Assembly (NCBI RefSeq): GCF_042681825.1
Contig: NZ_JBHUGH010000010.1
Location: 124,001-188,000 of the forward strand
Length of the DNA: 64,000 nucleotides
Reading direction: 5' to 3'
Origin: Halodurantibacterium flavum
Lineage (GTDB): Bacteria > Pseudomonadota > Alphaproteobacteria > Rhodobacterales > Rhodobacteraceae
How positions within the stretch are numbered: the first letter of the stretch is position 1; each line of letters starts with the position of its first letter. Under the pieces are notes generated by a model, which was not told where the DNA came from, did not search any database, and worked only from the letters and a program-made list of their open reading frames with translations. This document shows, piece after piece, positions 8,350 to 16,856 of the stretch. The position numbers were made by a program, and so were the translations under genes.

Positions 8350-9531
8350 ATGTTCGAAACGCTGCGGCCGCAAAGCCCCGACAAGATCATCCGCCTGATG
8401 CAGATGTTCCGCGATGATCCGCGCATGGGCAAGATCGACCTTGGCGTCGGTGTCTGGCGGAACGCGGCCGGCCAGACGCCCGTGATGGCGGCCGTCAAGG
8501 CGGCCGAACGCCATCTGGTCGAGACGCAGGAAAGCAAATCCTACGTGACGCTTGCGGGTGATGCCGGTTTTCTGGAGGCGATGCGGGGCCTTCTGCTGGG
8601 CGATGCGGTGCCCGCGGCGCGGGTGGCCGCGGCGGGCACGCCGGGCGGCACAGGGGCGGTGCGGCAGATTCTGGAACTCGTCCGCCTTGCGCGGCCCGAT
8701 GCGACCGTCTGGATCAGTGAACCGACCTGGCCCAACCACCCTGCACTGATCGACACGGTGGGGCTGCGGCGGAAGAGCTATCGTTATTACGACGCGGAAA
8801 CCGGGGCGCTCGATCGCGCGGGCATGATGGCGGATCTGGCGCAGGTCGGGCCGGGCGATGTGGTTCTGCTGCATGGGTGCTGCCACAACCCGACGGGGGC
8901 GGACCTTGCACGGGACGACTGGCGGCAACTCGCCACCCTGCTGGCGGAACGTGGGTCGGTGCCTTTTGTCGATATGGCCTATCAGGGATTCGGTGCCGGG
9001 CTTGAGCAGGACGCCGACGGGCTGCGCCTGATCGCCGCGCAGGTACCTGAGGTTCTGATCGCCGCAAGCTGTTCCAAGAACTTCGGGCTTTACCGGGATC
9101 GGGCCGGGCTTGCCATGGCGATCTGCCGGGATGCGCAGGCGCAAGGCGTGGTGCAGGGGATGCTCGCCTGGCTGAACCGGCAGAACTTTGCCTTTCCGCC
9201 GGATCATGGGGCGCGGGTGGTCCAGACGATTCTGGGCGATGCCGATCTGCGGGCGACCTGGCAGTCGGAACTGGAAACCATGCGGCTGGCGATGGATCGC
9301 AACCGGGCTGCGTTTGCCGACGCCCTGCGCCAGACCACGCGGTCGGACCGGTTCGGCTTTCTGCGGGATCAGCGGGGGATGTTTTCCCTGATCGGGATCG
9401 GCGCGCCCGCCATTGCTCGGCTGCGCGAAGAGCATGGCATCTACCTGATCGAGGACGGGCGCATGAATGTCGCCGGTCTGACCGACAGCACGATCCCGGT
9501 TGTGGCCGAGGCGATCGCCGCCAGCATCTGA
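8350..9531 (+). CDS. tyrB: aromatic amino acid/aspartate aminotransferase
   Basis: A 393-aa class I pyridoxal-phosphate aminotransferase of the AspC/TyrB subgroup. It opens MFETLRPQSPDKIIRLMQMF and IDLGVGVWRN, as in TyrB. The cofactor lysine is Lys243 in AASCSKNFGLYRDRAG, with the conserved Arg that binds the second carboxylate in the same helix. HGCCHNPTGAD holds the cofactor-contacting Asn. The start is the ATG two bases after the sseA stop; an earlier in-frame start would lie inside sseA. Substrate range (aspartate against aromatic amino acids) cannot be settled from motifs alone. Confidence 0.88.
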   Translation: MFETLRPQSPDKIIRLMQMFRDDPRMGKIDLGVGVWRNAAGQTPVMAAVKAAERHLVETQESKSYVTLAGDAGFLEAMRGLLLGDAVPAARVAAAGTPGGTGAVRQILELVRLARPDATVWISEPTWPNHPALIDTVGLRRKSYRYYDAETGALDRAGMMADLAQVGPGDVVLLHGCCHNPTGADLARDDWRQLATLLAERGSVPFVDMAYQGFGAGLEQDADGLRLIAAQVPEVLIAASCSKNFGLYRDRAGLAMAICRDAQAQGVVQGMLAWLNRQNFAFPPDHGARVVQTILGDADLRATWQSELETMRLAMDRNRAAFADALRQTTRSDRFGFLRDQRGMFSLIGIGAPAIARLREEHGIYLIEDGRMNVAGLTDSTIPVVAEAIAASI

Positions 9532-9532
9532 T

Positions 9533-9560
9533 AAAAAGGCCCGGACCAAAGGTCCGGGCC
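9533..9560 (-). terminator. Rho-independent terminator of amtB
   Basis: A perfect 10-bp stem (GGCCCGGACC at 9538-9547 with GGTCCGGGCC at 9551-9560) and a three-base loop. On the minus strand it is followed by a run of five T, so it ends amtB transcription. On the plus strand no T run follows, although the stem may still slow readthrough from the aminotransferase gene. Confidence 0.88.
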
Positions 9561-9588
9561 AGTCCTCAAGGCTGATGGAAGGAGGAGA

Positions 9589-10956
9589 TCAGCCTTTGGA
9601 AAAGTCGGGATAGGCCTCCATCCCCAGTTCGGACATGTCGAGACCGGTGATCTCGGCTTCCTGATCGGCCCGCATGCCCATGATGGCCTTGACGATGAGC
9701 CAGACCACACCCGAGGCGACGACAACGAAGATCGCCGTTGCGATGATGCCGGTCAGCTGCGCACCGAGAGAAGCCTCATCGTTCGAGAGAACGACAGCGA
9801 TGGTGCCCCAGATGCCGGCGATCAGGTGAACCGGGATCGCGCCGACCACGTCGTCGATCTTGAGCTTGTCGAGCATCGGCACCGCAAAGACCACGATGAT
9901 ACCGCCGATCGCACCGATGATCGTCGCAAGGCCGAGGCCCGGCGTCAGCGGTTCCGCGGTGATCGAGACCAGACCCGCCAGCGCGCCGTTAAGCACCATG
10001 GTGAGGTCGGGCTTCTTGTAGAGCACCGTGGTCAGGATCAGCGCCGCAATGGCACCACCGGCTGCGGCGGTGTTCGTGTTGGCCATGATCCGCGCAACGT
10101 CAGCGACGTCCCCGATCGTGCCCATCGCAAGCTGCGAGGCACCGTTGAAGCCGAACCAGCCCATCCACAGGATGAACGTGCCCAGCGTCGCGAGCGCAAG
10201 GTTCGAACCCGGCATCGGCACGGTGCGGCCATCGCGATAGCGGCCGATCCGCGGCCCGAGGATGAGCGCGCCGGTCAGCGCGGCCCAGCCGCCGACGGAG
10301 TGAACGATGGTCGAGCCGGCAAAGTCGGAGAAGCCCGCTTCGTCCAGCCAGCCGCCGCCCCAGGTCCAGGAGGCCTGCATCGGGTAGATGAGCGCGGTCA
10401 GCACGATCACGAAGACCAGGAAGGGGCTCAGCTTGATCCGCTCGGCCAGCGTCCCGGACACGATCGAGGCGGTCGTGGCGCAGAACATAAGCTGGAAGAA
10501 GAAGTCCGAGCTCGTCGAGGCATAGGAGACATCGTCGGCAAGTTCGGCCGTGACACCCACCGGTTCCAGCCCCGCGGTGCCAAGCGCCCCCAGCCAGCCC
10601 TCGATCATCCAGGCATCGCCGGGATACATGATGCTGTAGCCGATCAGGTAGTAGAAGATCGCGGCGAGCGAGAAGAGCGCCACGTTCTTCATCAGCTGCA
10701 TCGTCACGTTCTTGGACCGGACAAGCCCAGCCTCGAGCATGGCAAAGCCCGCGGCCATCCAGAACACCAGAATACCGCCCAGGATGAACAGCAGCGTGTT
10801 GAAGATGAAGACCATCTCGGTGTTGAGCGCCTCAAGCGCCCCGTCCGCAGCGGTCGCCTCGACAGCGTCGACGGCCTCGGCCGCCTCCTGTGCGAAGCCG
10901 AGTGCGGGAATGGCCGTCAGCGCGGCCCCCAGCACCAGATATTTCGTCAGTTTCAT
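9589..10956 (-). CDS. amtB: ammonium transporter
   Basis: A 455-aa Amt/Rh family channel that brings ammonium into the cell. A cleavable signal peptide is likely (MKLTKYLVLGAALTAIPALG then FAQEA), as in other Amt proteins, followed by eleven hydrophobic segments. Family landmarks are FWMAAGFAMLEAGLVR near residue 60, the pore-lining IVHSVGGWAALTGAL with its conserved His, and WMGWFGFNGAS. An acidic N-terminal insertion precedes the first membrane segment. It follows glnK on the same strand, the usual glnK-amtB pair, where uncharged GlnK plugs the channel when nitrogen is plentiful. I chose MKLTKYL as the start; the longer frame overlaps glnK. Confidence 0.95.
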   Translation of the reverse strand: MKLTKYLVLGAALTAIPALGFAQEAAEAVDAVEATAADGALEALNTEMVFIFNTLLFILGGILVFWMAAGFAMLEAGLVRSKNVTMQLMKNVALFSLAAIFYYLIGYSIMYPGDAWMIEGWLGALGTAGLEPVGVTAELADDVSYASTSSDFFFQLMFCATTASIVSGTLAERIKLSPFLVFVIVLTALIYPMQASWTWGGGWLDEAGFSDFAGSTIVHSVGGWAALTGALILGPRIGRYRDGRTVPMPGSNLALATLGTFILWMGWFGFNGASQLAMGTIGDVADVARIMANTNTAAAGGAIAALILTTVLYKKPDLTMVLNGALAGLVSITAEPLTPGLGLATIIGAIGGIIVVFAVPMLDKLKIDDVVGAIPVHLIAGIWGTIAVVLSNDEASLGAQLTGIIATAIFVVVASGVVWLIVKAIMGMRADQEAEITGLDMSELGMEAYPDFSKG

Positions 10957-10987
10957 TTCTTTCCCTCTCCTACCCGTTGCGGCTGCG

Positions 10988-11326
10988 TCAGAGCGCATCG
11001 TCGTTGAGTTCGCCCGTCCGGACCCGAACTGCCTGCTGCAGGTCGAGAACGAAGATCTTGCCGTCGCCGATCTTGTCGGTCTTGGCCGTTTTCTGGATCG
11101 TATCGACCACCTGATCGGCCATGGCCGAGCTGACGGCGATTTCCAGCTTTACCTTTGGGACGAAGTTCACGGCATATTCCGCGCCGCGGTAGATTTCCGT
11201 ATGTCCCGATTGCGACCCGAAGCCCTTGATCTCGGTCACCATCATGCCGCGCACGCCGATGGCGGTCAGCGCCTCGCGGACCTCCTCGAGCTTGAACGGC
11301 TTGATCGCTGCTATGATGAGTTTCAC
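10988..11326 (-). CDS. glnK: P-II nitrogen regulatory protein
   Basis: A complete 112-aa P-II protein, the trimeric sensor of 2-oxoglutarate and ATP/ADP that controls AmtB and nitrogen regulators. The uridylylation site Tyr51 is in the T-loop (HTEIYRGAEYAVNFVPK), and the B-loop and C-loop regions are intact, ending VRVRTGELNDDAL. The start codon is GTG (translated MKLIIAAIKPFK). Called glnK rather than glnB because it is directly upstream of amtB; by sequence the two paralogues cannot be separated with confidence. Confidence 0.92.
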   Translation of the reverse strand: MKLIIAAIKPFKLEEVREALTAIGVRGMMVTEIKGFGSQSGHTEIYRGAEYAVNFVPKVKLEIAVSSAMADQVVDTIQKTAKTDKIGDGKIFVLDLQQAVRVRTGELNDDAL

Positions 11327-11389
11327 GTCGTTTCCCTTCCCTTCGTCAGGAGCCCGCTGCGGCTGACGCCACAGCCAGAGAAGGCGCGG

Positions 11390-11436
11390 AGTTGCCGCCT
11401 AACTCAAGAAAATGAGCAAGGATTAGGCAGTTGCCG
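11390..11436 (-). promoter_or_regulatory. repeat-bearing control region upstream of glnK-amtB
   Basis: Between glnK and the divergent penicillin-binding protein gene there are two direct copies of AGTTGCCG (11390-11397 and 11429-11436) and an inverted repeat GCCTAA/TTAGGC (11397-11402 and 11423-11428) between them. This could be the binding site of a nitrogen regulator such as NtrC. I found no -24/-12 sigma-54 promoter, which would fit Rhodobacter, where NtrC is known to act with the housekeeping sigma factor. The assignment is inference. Confidence 0.35.
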
Positions 11437-11457
11437 GAGGCGTGATATGCACAATTT

Positions 11458-11486
11458 TTGCACAAACAGGACGCTTCGCCTAAAAA
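11458..11486 (+). promoter_or_regulatory. candidate sigma-70 promoter of the PBP1A gene
   Basis: TTGCAC (11458-11463), a 17-bp spacer and TAAAAA (11481-11486) make a plausible promoter pointing to the penicillin-binding protein gene, leaving a leader of about 100 bases. Two direct TGCACA copies (11448 and 11459) overlap the -35 element and might be an operator. Confidence 0.4.
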
Positions 11487-11592
11487 GTGCGCTGTTCAAA
11501 AACCGAATCGTGAAAGGTTGCTTCTCCCCTTTTTCGCTGCGACGCGGTATGGTGGGGCAAAAGCAGGCACAATTAACACGGTCAGGCAGTTC

Positions 11593-13839
11593 ATGAGTGG
11601 TTCGGGCAGAAAACCCCCCTTGGTGGCGGATCGTCGTTACGCGTCCCAGTCGAGGGCCGGCGCGGCGGCGAAATCGCGCAGCGCCGCCGGCAAGACGAAA
11701 TCCGGTGCGACAGCGCGCAAGACCGCGCGCCGCAAGGCCCCGCGGGGCGGGTTTCTGGGGCGAATTTTCGGTGGGTTCTTCCGCCTGATCTTCCGCATCG
11801 TCTGGGGTGTCACCTGGCGGACCGGGGCGGTGGTCGGTGTCCTGCTGGGGCTTGCGACATTCTATTACTATTCGACCCTGCCGCCGGTGACGCAGCTTCT
11901 GGACGGTCGCAGCCGGGGTTCGGTGACGCTTCTGGACAATGAAGGCCGGGTCTTTGCCTGGCGGGGTGAGACGTTCGGCGGCCAGATCACCGCGCAGAAC
12001 GTCTCCCCGCATCTTCAGCACGCGGTCGTGGCGACCGAGGACCGGCGTTTCTATCACCATCTGGGCGTCAGCCCCCGCGGCATCGCCAGCGCCGTGCGCA
12101 TCAACCTGCGCGAGGGGCGGGGGCCGTTTTCCGGCAACGGCGGGTCCACGATCACGCAGCAGGTGGCCAAGCTTTTGTGCCTCGGCGTGCCCTTCGAGCG
12201 CGAAACCCAGACCGAGGCCGAATACGAGGCGGAATGCCGGGAATCCTCGGTCTGGCGCAAGATCAAGGAAGTTCCCTATGCGCTGGCGATGGAGGCGAAA
12301 TACTCCAAGGATGAAATCCTGACGATCTACCTCAACCGCGCCTATCTGGGTGCGGGCGCGCGCGGCTTCGAGGCGGCGGCGCAACGCTATTTCGGCAAGT
12401 CGGCGAATGAGGTGAACCCGTCCGAGGCCGCGATGCTCGCGGGGCTGCTGGTGGCGCCGTCCTACTATGCGCCGACCCGCAACCTGGAACGGGCCCAGGG
12501 CCGGGCCAACGTGATCCTGGGGCTGATGGCGGAACAGGGCTATCTGACCTCGGCCGAGCTTTCGCAATCGCGGTCGAACCCCGCGCGTCTTTCCGAGGCG
12601 GCCGAGGCCCGGGCGGGCGGCTATTTCGCGGATTGGGTGATGGAGAGCGGGCCGTCCTTCCTTACGCGCGAAACGACCGAGGACGTGGTGATCCGCACGA
12701 CGCTGGACCAGCGTCTGCAACGCGCGGCCGAAGAGGCGCTGGCGCATATCTTTGAAACCAAGGTTCGCGAAGGGTCCGAGGCGCAGGCGGCCATTGTCGT
12801 CATGTCATCGGACGGTGCAGTGCGTGCGATGGTGGGCGGACGCCGGACGCAGGTGTCCGGGGCGTTCAACCGCGCGACGCAGGCGCTGCGGCAGACGGGG
12901 TCGAGCTTCAAGCCATTCGTCTACGCCGCCGCGATGGATCTCGGCTATCACCCCAGCGACTGGGTCGAGGATTCGCCGCTGACGATCCATATCCCCGGCT
13001 CGGGGCCGTGGTCGCCCCGGAACTACACCAACGATTTCCGCGGGCAGGTGACGCTGACCGAGGCGTTCAAGCATTCGCTCAACATCCCGGCGATCCGGGT
13101 GTCCGAGGCGGTGGGGCGCGAAAATGTCCGCCGTGTCGCCGCCGAATTCGGGATTCGCAGCGACATGGCCCAGGGGCCGGCGCTGCCGCTGGGCGCGTCC
13201 GAGGCGACACTGGTCGAGATGACGGGCGCCTATGCCGGGTTGCTCAACGGCGGGAACGCGGTGCGGCCCTATGGCCTTTTGGAGCTGCGACTGGCGGGTG
13301 ACAACCAGTTGCTGATCGGCAAGGAGGGCGGCATCCAGAACCGCGTCATCTCTGAGCGGGCGGCGCGGCTGACCACCTACATGATGCGCGAGGTCATCGA
13401 ATCCGGCACAGGCACGCGCGCGCGCCTTCCCGACCGGGAGGCCGCGGGCAAGACCGGCACCACATCGGCGGCGCGCGACGCATGGTTCATCGGGTTCACG
13501 GCGGATTATGTCGCCGGCGTCTGGATGGGCTATGACGACAACACGCCGCTGAACGGGGTCACGGGCGGGGGTCTGCCGGCGGAAATCTGGCGCGAGGTGA
13601 TGGTGCGGGTGCATGAAGGGCTTCCGGCGCATCCGCTTCCGCTGGACGTGCCCGAACCGCCGGTTCCGCTGGATGTGGTCGTGCGCCAGCATAGCAGTGG
13701 GGCAGCCCCCGCGCCGGTCGATCCCTATCGCGATCCGGCGACCGGAAATTACCCGGCGCAGGCGCAGCAACCGCAATCGCTGGACAATGCCATCGACCAG
13801 GTGCTGCGAGAGGTGCTGGGCACCTTCCTGCCGAACTGA
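11593..13839 (+). CDS. mrcA: penicillin-binding protein 1A (class A, transglycosylase/transpeptidase)
   Basis: A 748-aa bifunctional peptidoglycan synthase. A basic cytoplasmic tail (about 60 residues rich in Arg, Lys and Ala) leads to one membrane anchor (VVGVLLGLATFYYYSTL). The GT51 glycosyltransferase domain has catalytic Glu149 in ATEDRRFYHHLG and GGSTITQQVAK. The transpeptidase domain has Ser437-x-x-Lys440 (SSFKPF), SLN at 495-497 and Lys620-Thr-Gly (GKTGTT). An insertion with two cysteines (LCLGVPFERET to ECRESS) sits in the glycosyltransferase domain. The start at MSGSGRK is preceded by no obvious strong ribosome binding site; a longer frame reaches 11458 but covers the putative promoter. 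Confidence 0.95.
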   Translation: MSGSGRKPPLVADRRYASQSRAGAAAKSRSAAGKTKSGATARKTARRKAPRGGFLGRIFGGFFRLIFRIVWGVTWRTGAVVGVLLGLATFYYYSTLPPVTQLLDGRSRGSVTLLDNEGRVFAWRGETFGGQITAQNVSPHLQHAVVATEDRRFYHHLGVSPRGIASAVRINLREGRGPFSGNGGSTITQQVAKLLCLGVPFERETQTEAEYEAECRESSVWRKIKEVPYALAMEAKYSKDEILTIYLNRAYLGAGARGFEAAAQRYFGKSANEVNPSEAAMLAGLLVAPSYYAPTRNLERAQGRANVILGLMAEQGYLTSAELSQSRSNPARLSEAAEARAGGYFADWVMESGPSFLTRETTEDVVIRTTLDQRLQRAAEEALAHIFETKVREGSEAQAAIVVMSSDGAVRAMVGGRRTQVSGAFNRATQALRQTGSSFKPFVYAAAMDLGYHPSDWVEDSPLTIHIPGSGPWSPRNYTNDFRGQVTLTEAFKHSLNIPAIRVSEAVGRENVRRVAAEFGIRSDMAQGPALPLGASEATLVEMTGAYAGLLNGGNAVRPYGLLELRLAGDNQLLIGKEGGIQNRVISERAARLTTYMMREVIESGTGTRARLPDREAAGKTGTTSAARDAWFIGFTADYVAGVWMGYDDNTPLNGVTGGGLPAEIWREVMVRVHEGLPAHPLPLDVPEPPVPLDVVVRQHSSGAAPAPVDPYRDPATGNYPAQAQQPQSLDNAIDQVLREVLGTFLPN

Positions 13840-13897
13840 GGCGCGCTTCCTTCTGTGCCTGTGACGGATGTCCTCGGGTCTTCGTCGCGGATCGCGG

Positions 13898-14113
13898 GTG
13901 ACCGCCGGAGATTGGGTTGAACCGGGCTGATCGCGGTCACGTCCGGGGTTGCCGCGCCTCATGCGGCAGAGGGTAGCTGTGCGTGAGGTGCGGAGCCTCC
14001 GTAAGGCTGGTGAGACTGTTCGGAAGCGGTCGCAGCGCCTAGGTGCATGGCTTTACGTCGGGCCAATCGAGCTTGGGGTCGATCCGTACGGCGACGGTTC
14101 GCGGGTCAGAACC
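13898..14113. other. gene-free region with tandem hairpins, possible structured RNA
   Basis: The 353 bp between the PBP1A stop and the EAL gene hold no convincing gene but many inverted repeats: GTGACCGC/GCGGTCAC (13898-13905 and 13933-13940), a 10-bp stem CCGCGCCTCA/TGAGGTGCGG (13952-13961 and 13984-13993, one G-U pair) with further pairing inside its loop, AGCC/GGCT (13994-14008), GACTG/CGGTC (14014-14031), CGTCG/CGACG (14056-14096) enclosing ATCGA/TCGAT, and GGTTC/GAACC (14096-14113). It matches no RNA family I can identify by eye; SRP RNA, tmRNA and RNase P RNA signatures are absent. Strand is not known. Confidence 0.4.
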
Positions 14114-14192
14114 TGCATGATCAGCCCCGCGCCTCTGCCTTCAGGAAGGGCCGCCGCCCTCAGCCTATCGCTATGGCGCAGGACCGATCCGG

Positions 14193-15224
14193 TCAGGAGG
14201 CCCGGCGTCCGATCTGGGGCGTCTGGGTCAGCTTGGCACGGTGTTGTTCGATCCAGATCGTCGCGTCCGAAAGCCCCATCGGGCGGGCGATTCCGTAGCC
14301 CTGAACATGACCGCACCCGAGCTGGGCGAGCATCGTGTGTTCGCCGGTCGTTTCGACGCCCTCGGCCAGTGTGGTGAGGCCCAGTTGATCGGCGAGGCAC
14401 AGGATCGCGGTGAGCATCCTTTGCTGATTCCGGTCCTGGTCCAGCCGGGTGACGAAGCTGCGGTCGATCTTGATCCGTCTCACGGGATAGCGGCGCAAAA
14501 GATCGAGCGCCCCGTGGCGCACCCCGAAATCGTCCAGATCGATGCCGCAGCCGATCGCGGAGAGGCTGCGCACGGTTTCCTCGATCGCGTCCTCATGGAG
14601 CGCCGCAGCGACCGTTTCCAGGATCTCGACGGTAAAGCGTGAGGGCGCAAGGTCGAACCGTTCCAGTTCCCACTGAAGCCGGGCCGTCAGGCGCGGATTG
14701 CGCAGGTCCGCCGCAGAGAGATTGACCGCGACCGTGGGCACATGCAGACTCATCGCATCCCAGCCTTTGATCGCCGAAAGCCCTTGGGCGATCATGATTT
14801 CGCTGAGGCGTTCCGATAGTCCGGCCGCCTCGATCGCGGGAAGAAACATCGCGGGCGCAAGCAGCCCCTGTTCGGGATGCTGCCATCGGGCCAGAACCTC
14901 CATCCCCGAGATCCGACCGGTGTCCGTGCTGAGCTGTGGCTGAAAGAACGCCCGGAATTCCCCACGTTCAAACGCTTTCCGGAGCAGTTCCGTCTCGGGC
15001 CGGGGCGGGGTGGCCCGTGCGGGGGCGGGCTGGTTCCGCCACCGTCGTTCCATGCTGGCGAGGGTCGCGGTCAGCGCGGGCAGGGTGACGGCGAGCAGAA
15101 GCAAAAGCCGTTCCCCCCCCAGCCAGTAGGAGCCGAGCGTGAGTGCAGGCAGAAGGGCGACCATTTCGGGGCGCAAGAGGGATTGCGCGACAGCCCGCCA
15201 GTTTATCCGCGTCATCTGTACCAT
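14193..15224 (-). CDS. membrane-anchored EAL domain c-di-GMP phosphodiesterase
   Basis: A 343-aa protein with two hydrophobic stretches at the N-terminus (about residues 18-55) and one EAL domain (about residues 80-330), which hydrolyses cyclic di-GMP to pGpG. The signature motif reads EVLARW instead of EALxRW. The other catalytic and metal-binding motifs are intact: VNLSAADL, IDLDDFGVRHGAL (the DDFG pair), RIKIDRSFV and LAEGVET, then QGYGIARPM. It therefore looks active. There is no GGDEF or sensor domain. It lies between the hairpin-rich gap and ttcA; a terminator is not evident. Start may be either Met1 or Met4. Confidence 0.9.
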   Translation of the reverse strand: MVQMTRINWRAVAQSLLRPEMVALLPALTLGSYWLGGERLLLLLAVTLPALTATLASMERRWRNQPAPARATPPRPETELLRKAFERGEFRAFFQPQLSTDTGRISGMEVLARWQHPEQGLLAPAMFLPAIEAAGLSERLSEIMIAQGLSAIKGWDAMSLHVPTVAVNLSAADLRNPRLTARLQWELERFDLAPSRFTVEILETVAAALHEDAIEETVRSLSAIGCGIDLDDFGVRHGALDLLRRYPVRRIKIDRSFVTRLDQDRNQQRMLTAILCLADQLGLTTLAEGVETTGEHTMLAQLGCGHVQGYGIARPMGLSDATIWIEQHRAKLTQTPQIGRRAS

Positions 15225-15294
15225 CCGGCCTCCGCCCCTGGCCGGGAAACCGGCTCAGCCCTCACATCCTAGGCGCGAGAAGATGACTGGCAGG

Positions 15295-16185
15295 TTAATT
15301 CGGACCCGTCTTTTCGTCTTTCGACAGTGCGCGCATCAGACCAGTGAAATCGAAAAGGCCCGGGTCGGGCAGATGCGACGGGCGGACATTCATCAGCGCG
15401 CGGAACATGACCTGCCGGCGGCCCGGGCTGCGGGCCTCCCAGCCGTCGAGAATCTGCTTGACCTGCTGACGTTGCAGACCGTCCTGGCTCCCGCAAAGGT
15501 CGCAGGGAATGATCGGATAGTTCATCGCCCGCGCGAACCTGTCGCAATCCGCCTCGGCCACAAAGGCAAGCGGCCGGTAGACGAAGAGGTCCCCTTCCTC
15601 GTTCAGCAACTTGGGCGGCATCGTCGCAAGGCGCCCGCCATGAAAGAGGTTCATGAAAAAGGTTTCGAGGATGTCGTCGCGATGATGGCCCAGAACGACG
15701 GCCGAACAGCCCTCTTCCCTTGCGATGCGGTACAGGTTCCCACGCCGCAGCCGGGAACAGAGCGCGCAATAGGTCCGCCCCGCCGGGACCTTGTCCATCA
15801 CGATGGAATAGGTGTCCTGATACTCGATCCGATGCGGGACCTTCATGCGGGTCAGGAAATCCGGCAGGACGGTGGCCGGAAAGCCCGGCTGGCCCTGATC
15901 GAGGTTACAGGCCAGCAGTTCCACCGGCAGAAGCCCCCGCCATTGCAGCTCATGCAGCACCGCCAGAAGCGTATAGCTATCCTTGCCGCCCGAGAGGCAG
16001 ACGAGCCAGCGAGCGCCGCGTTCGATCATTCCGTATTGCTCGATCGCCTCGCGCACCTCGCGCACGATCCGCTTGCGCAGCTTGCGGAATTCGGTCGTGG
16101 CGGGGGCGCCATGGAACAGCGGGTGGATTTCGCGGCCCCCGTCGAGTCCGTCATCACGCCCGTCTTCAAGCCCCTCTTCAAGCAT
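15295..16185 (-). CDS. ttcA: tRNA 2-thiocytidine biosynthesis protein TtcA
   Basis: TtcA thiolates cytidine 32 in some tRNAs, using ATP and an iron-sulfur cluster. The 296-aa product has the PP-loop SGGKDS at residues 65-70, the cluster cysteines C140 and C143 (YCALCSRLRRG) and a further pair in PCDLCGSQ near residue 230. The N-terminus is unusually rich in Asp, Glu and Gly. I chose the start MLEEGLEDG because it overlaps the yidD stop by eight bases; the longer frame would run far into yidD. Confidence 0.93.
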   Translation of the reverse strand: MLEEGLEDGRDDGLDGGREIHPLFHGAPATTEFRKLRKRIVREVREAIEQYGMIERGARWLVCLSGGKDSYTLLAVLHELQWRGLLPVELLACNLDQGQPGFPATVLPDFLTRMKVPHRIEYQDTYSIVMDKVPAGRTYCALCSRLRRGNLYRIAREEGCSAVVLGHHRDDILETFFMNLFHGGRLATMPPKLLNEEGDLFVYRPLAFVAEADCDRFARAMNYPIIPCDLCGSQDGLQRQQVKQILDGWEARSPGRRQVMFRALMNVRPSHLPDPGLFDFTGLMRALSKDEKTGPN

Positions 16186-16411
16186 CGTGTTTCTCCGGAA
16201 CGGGATCGTAGCCATTGCCGCCAAAAGGATGGCAGCGGCCGAGACGGCGAAGCGTCAGCCACCCGCCACGCAGCGCCCCGTGACGTTCGAGCGCCTCAAG
16301 CGCATAGGCGGAACAGGTGGGCTGATAGCGGCAGTTATGCCCGACCCACGGGGAGAAAATCAGGCGGTAGGCGCGAACCGGCAGCGAGAATATCTGCGCA
16401 AGCGGGCTCAT
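16178..16411 (-). CDS. yidD: membrane protein insertion efficiency factor YidD
   Basis: A 77-aa YidD, a small membrane-associated protein that assists YidC-dependent insertion. It shows the family core: amphipathic RAYRLIFSPWVGHNCRYQP, then the three-cysteine motif region TCSAYALEALERHGALRG and RRLGRCHPFGGNGYDPVP. It overlaps rnpA by four bases (ATGA) and ttcA by eight, so the operon rpmH-rnpA-yidD-ttcA is tightly packed. Confidence 0.95.
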   Translation of the reverse strand: MSPLAQIFSLPVRAYRLIFSPWVGHNCRYQPTCSAYALEALERHGALRGGWLTLRRLGRCHPFGGNGYDPVPEKHDA

Positions 16412-16836
16412 TCCTTGGACCTTTTGGGGCGGTGGATCTGCTCTATCGCCCGCAGCAGGTCGCCGACCAGAAGGTCATAGGGGCGCGTGACCGTCGCACC
16501 GGGTCGGCCGACCAGAACGTAGTCCCAGCCGGGCTGCGCGGCGCCGGGCATCACCTGCCTCGCGATTGCCCGCAGGCGACGCTTGGCCCGGTTGCGCGTG
16601 ACCGCGTTCCCGACCTTGCGCGAGCATGTGAAGCCCACGCGGATCGCGGCCCCCGGCCCGTCGCCGTCACGCTGCCGCGCCTGAAGCATGAAGCCGGCGG
16701 TTCCCTGCCGGCTTGCCTGCGCGGCCCGCAGGAAATCGGACCGGAGCTTGAGCGTTTCGATTGGACATGACAAAACCGCCGGTCCCCCTATGGGTTCGGC
16801 GCATTGGCCTGCCACGGGGATCGCCGACGGTGTCAT
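16408..16836 (-). CDS. rnpA: ribonuclease P protein component
   Basis: RnpA is the protein subunit of RNase P, which matures tRNA 5' ends. The 142-aa product includes the RNR motif GNAVTRNRAKRRLRAIAR near residue 85 and the N-terminal ETLKLRSDFLRAAQ segment. The start MTPSAIPVAG (16836) gives the extended proline-rich N-terminus usual in Rhodobacterales. It starts just after rpmH, the conserved order in bacteria. Confidence 0.94.
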   Translation of the reverse strand: MTPSAIPVAGQCAEPIGGPAVLSCPIETLKLRSDFLRAAQASRQGTAGFMLQARQRDGDGPGAAIRVGFTCSRKVGNAVTRNRAKRRLRAIARQVMPGAAQPGWDYVLVGRPGATVTRPYDLLVGDLLRAIEQIHRPKRSKE

Positions 16837-16856
16837 GCCTTGCCTTTCGGCGCAGC

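Noticed and set aside
11327..11592. sigma-54 promoter for glnK-amtB
   Set aside because: No TGGC-N8-TTGC type element with the right 10-bp spacing could be found on the minus strand.
13952..14113. Possible group II intron fragment
   Set aside because: The GTGCG start and downstream stems recall intron domain I, but no domain V matching the consensus, no domain VI and no reverse transcriptase were found.
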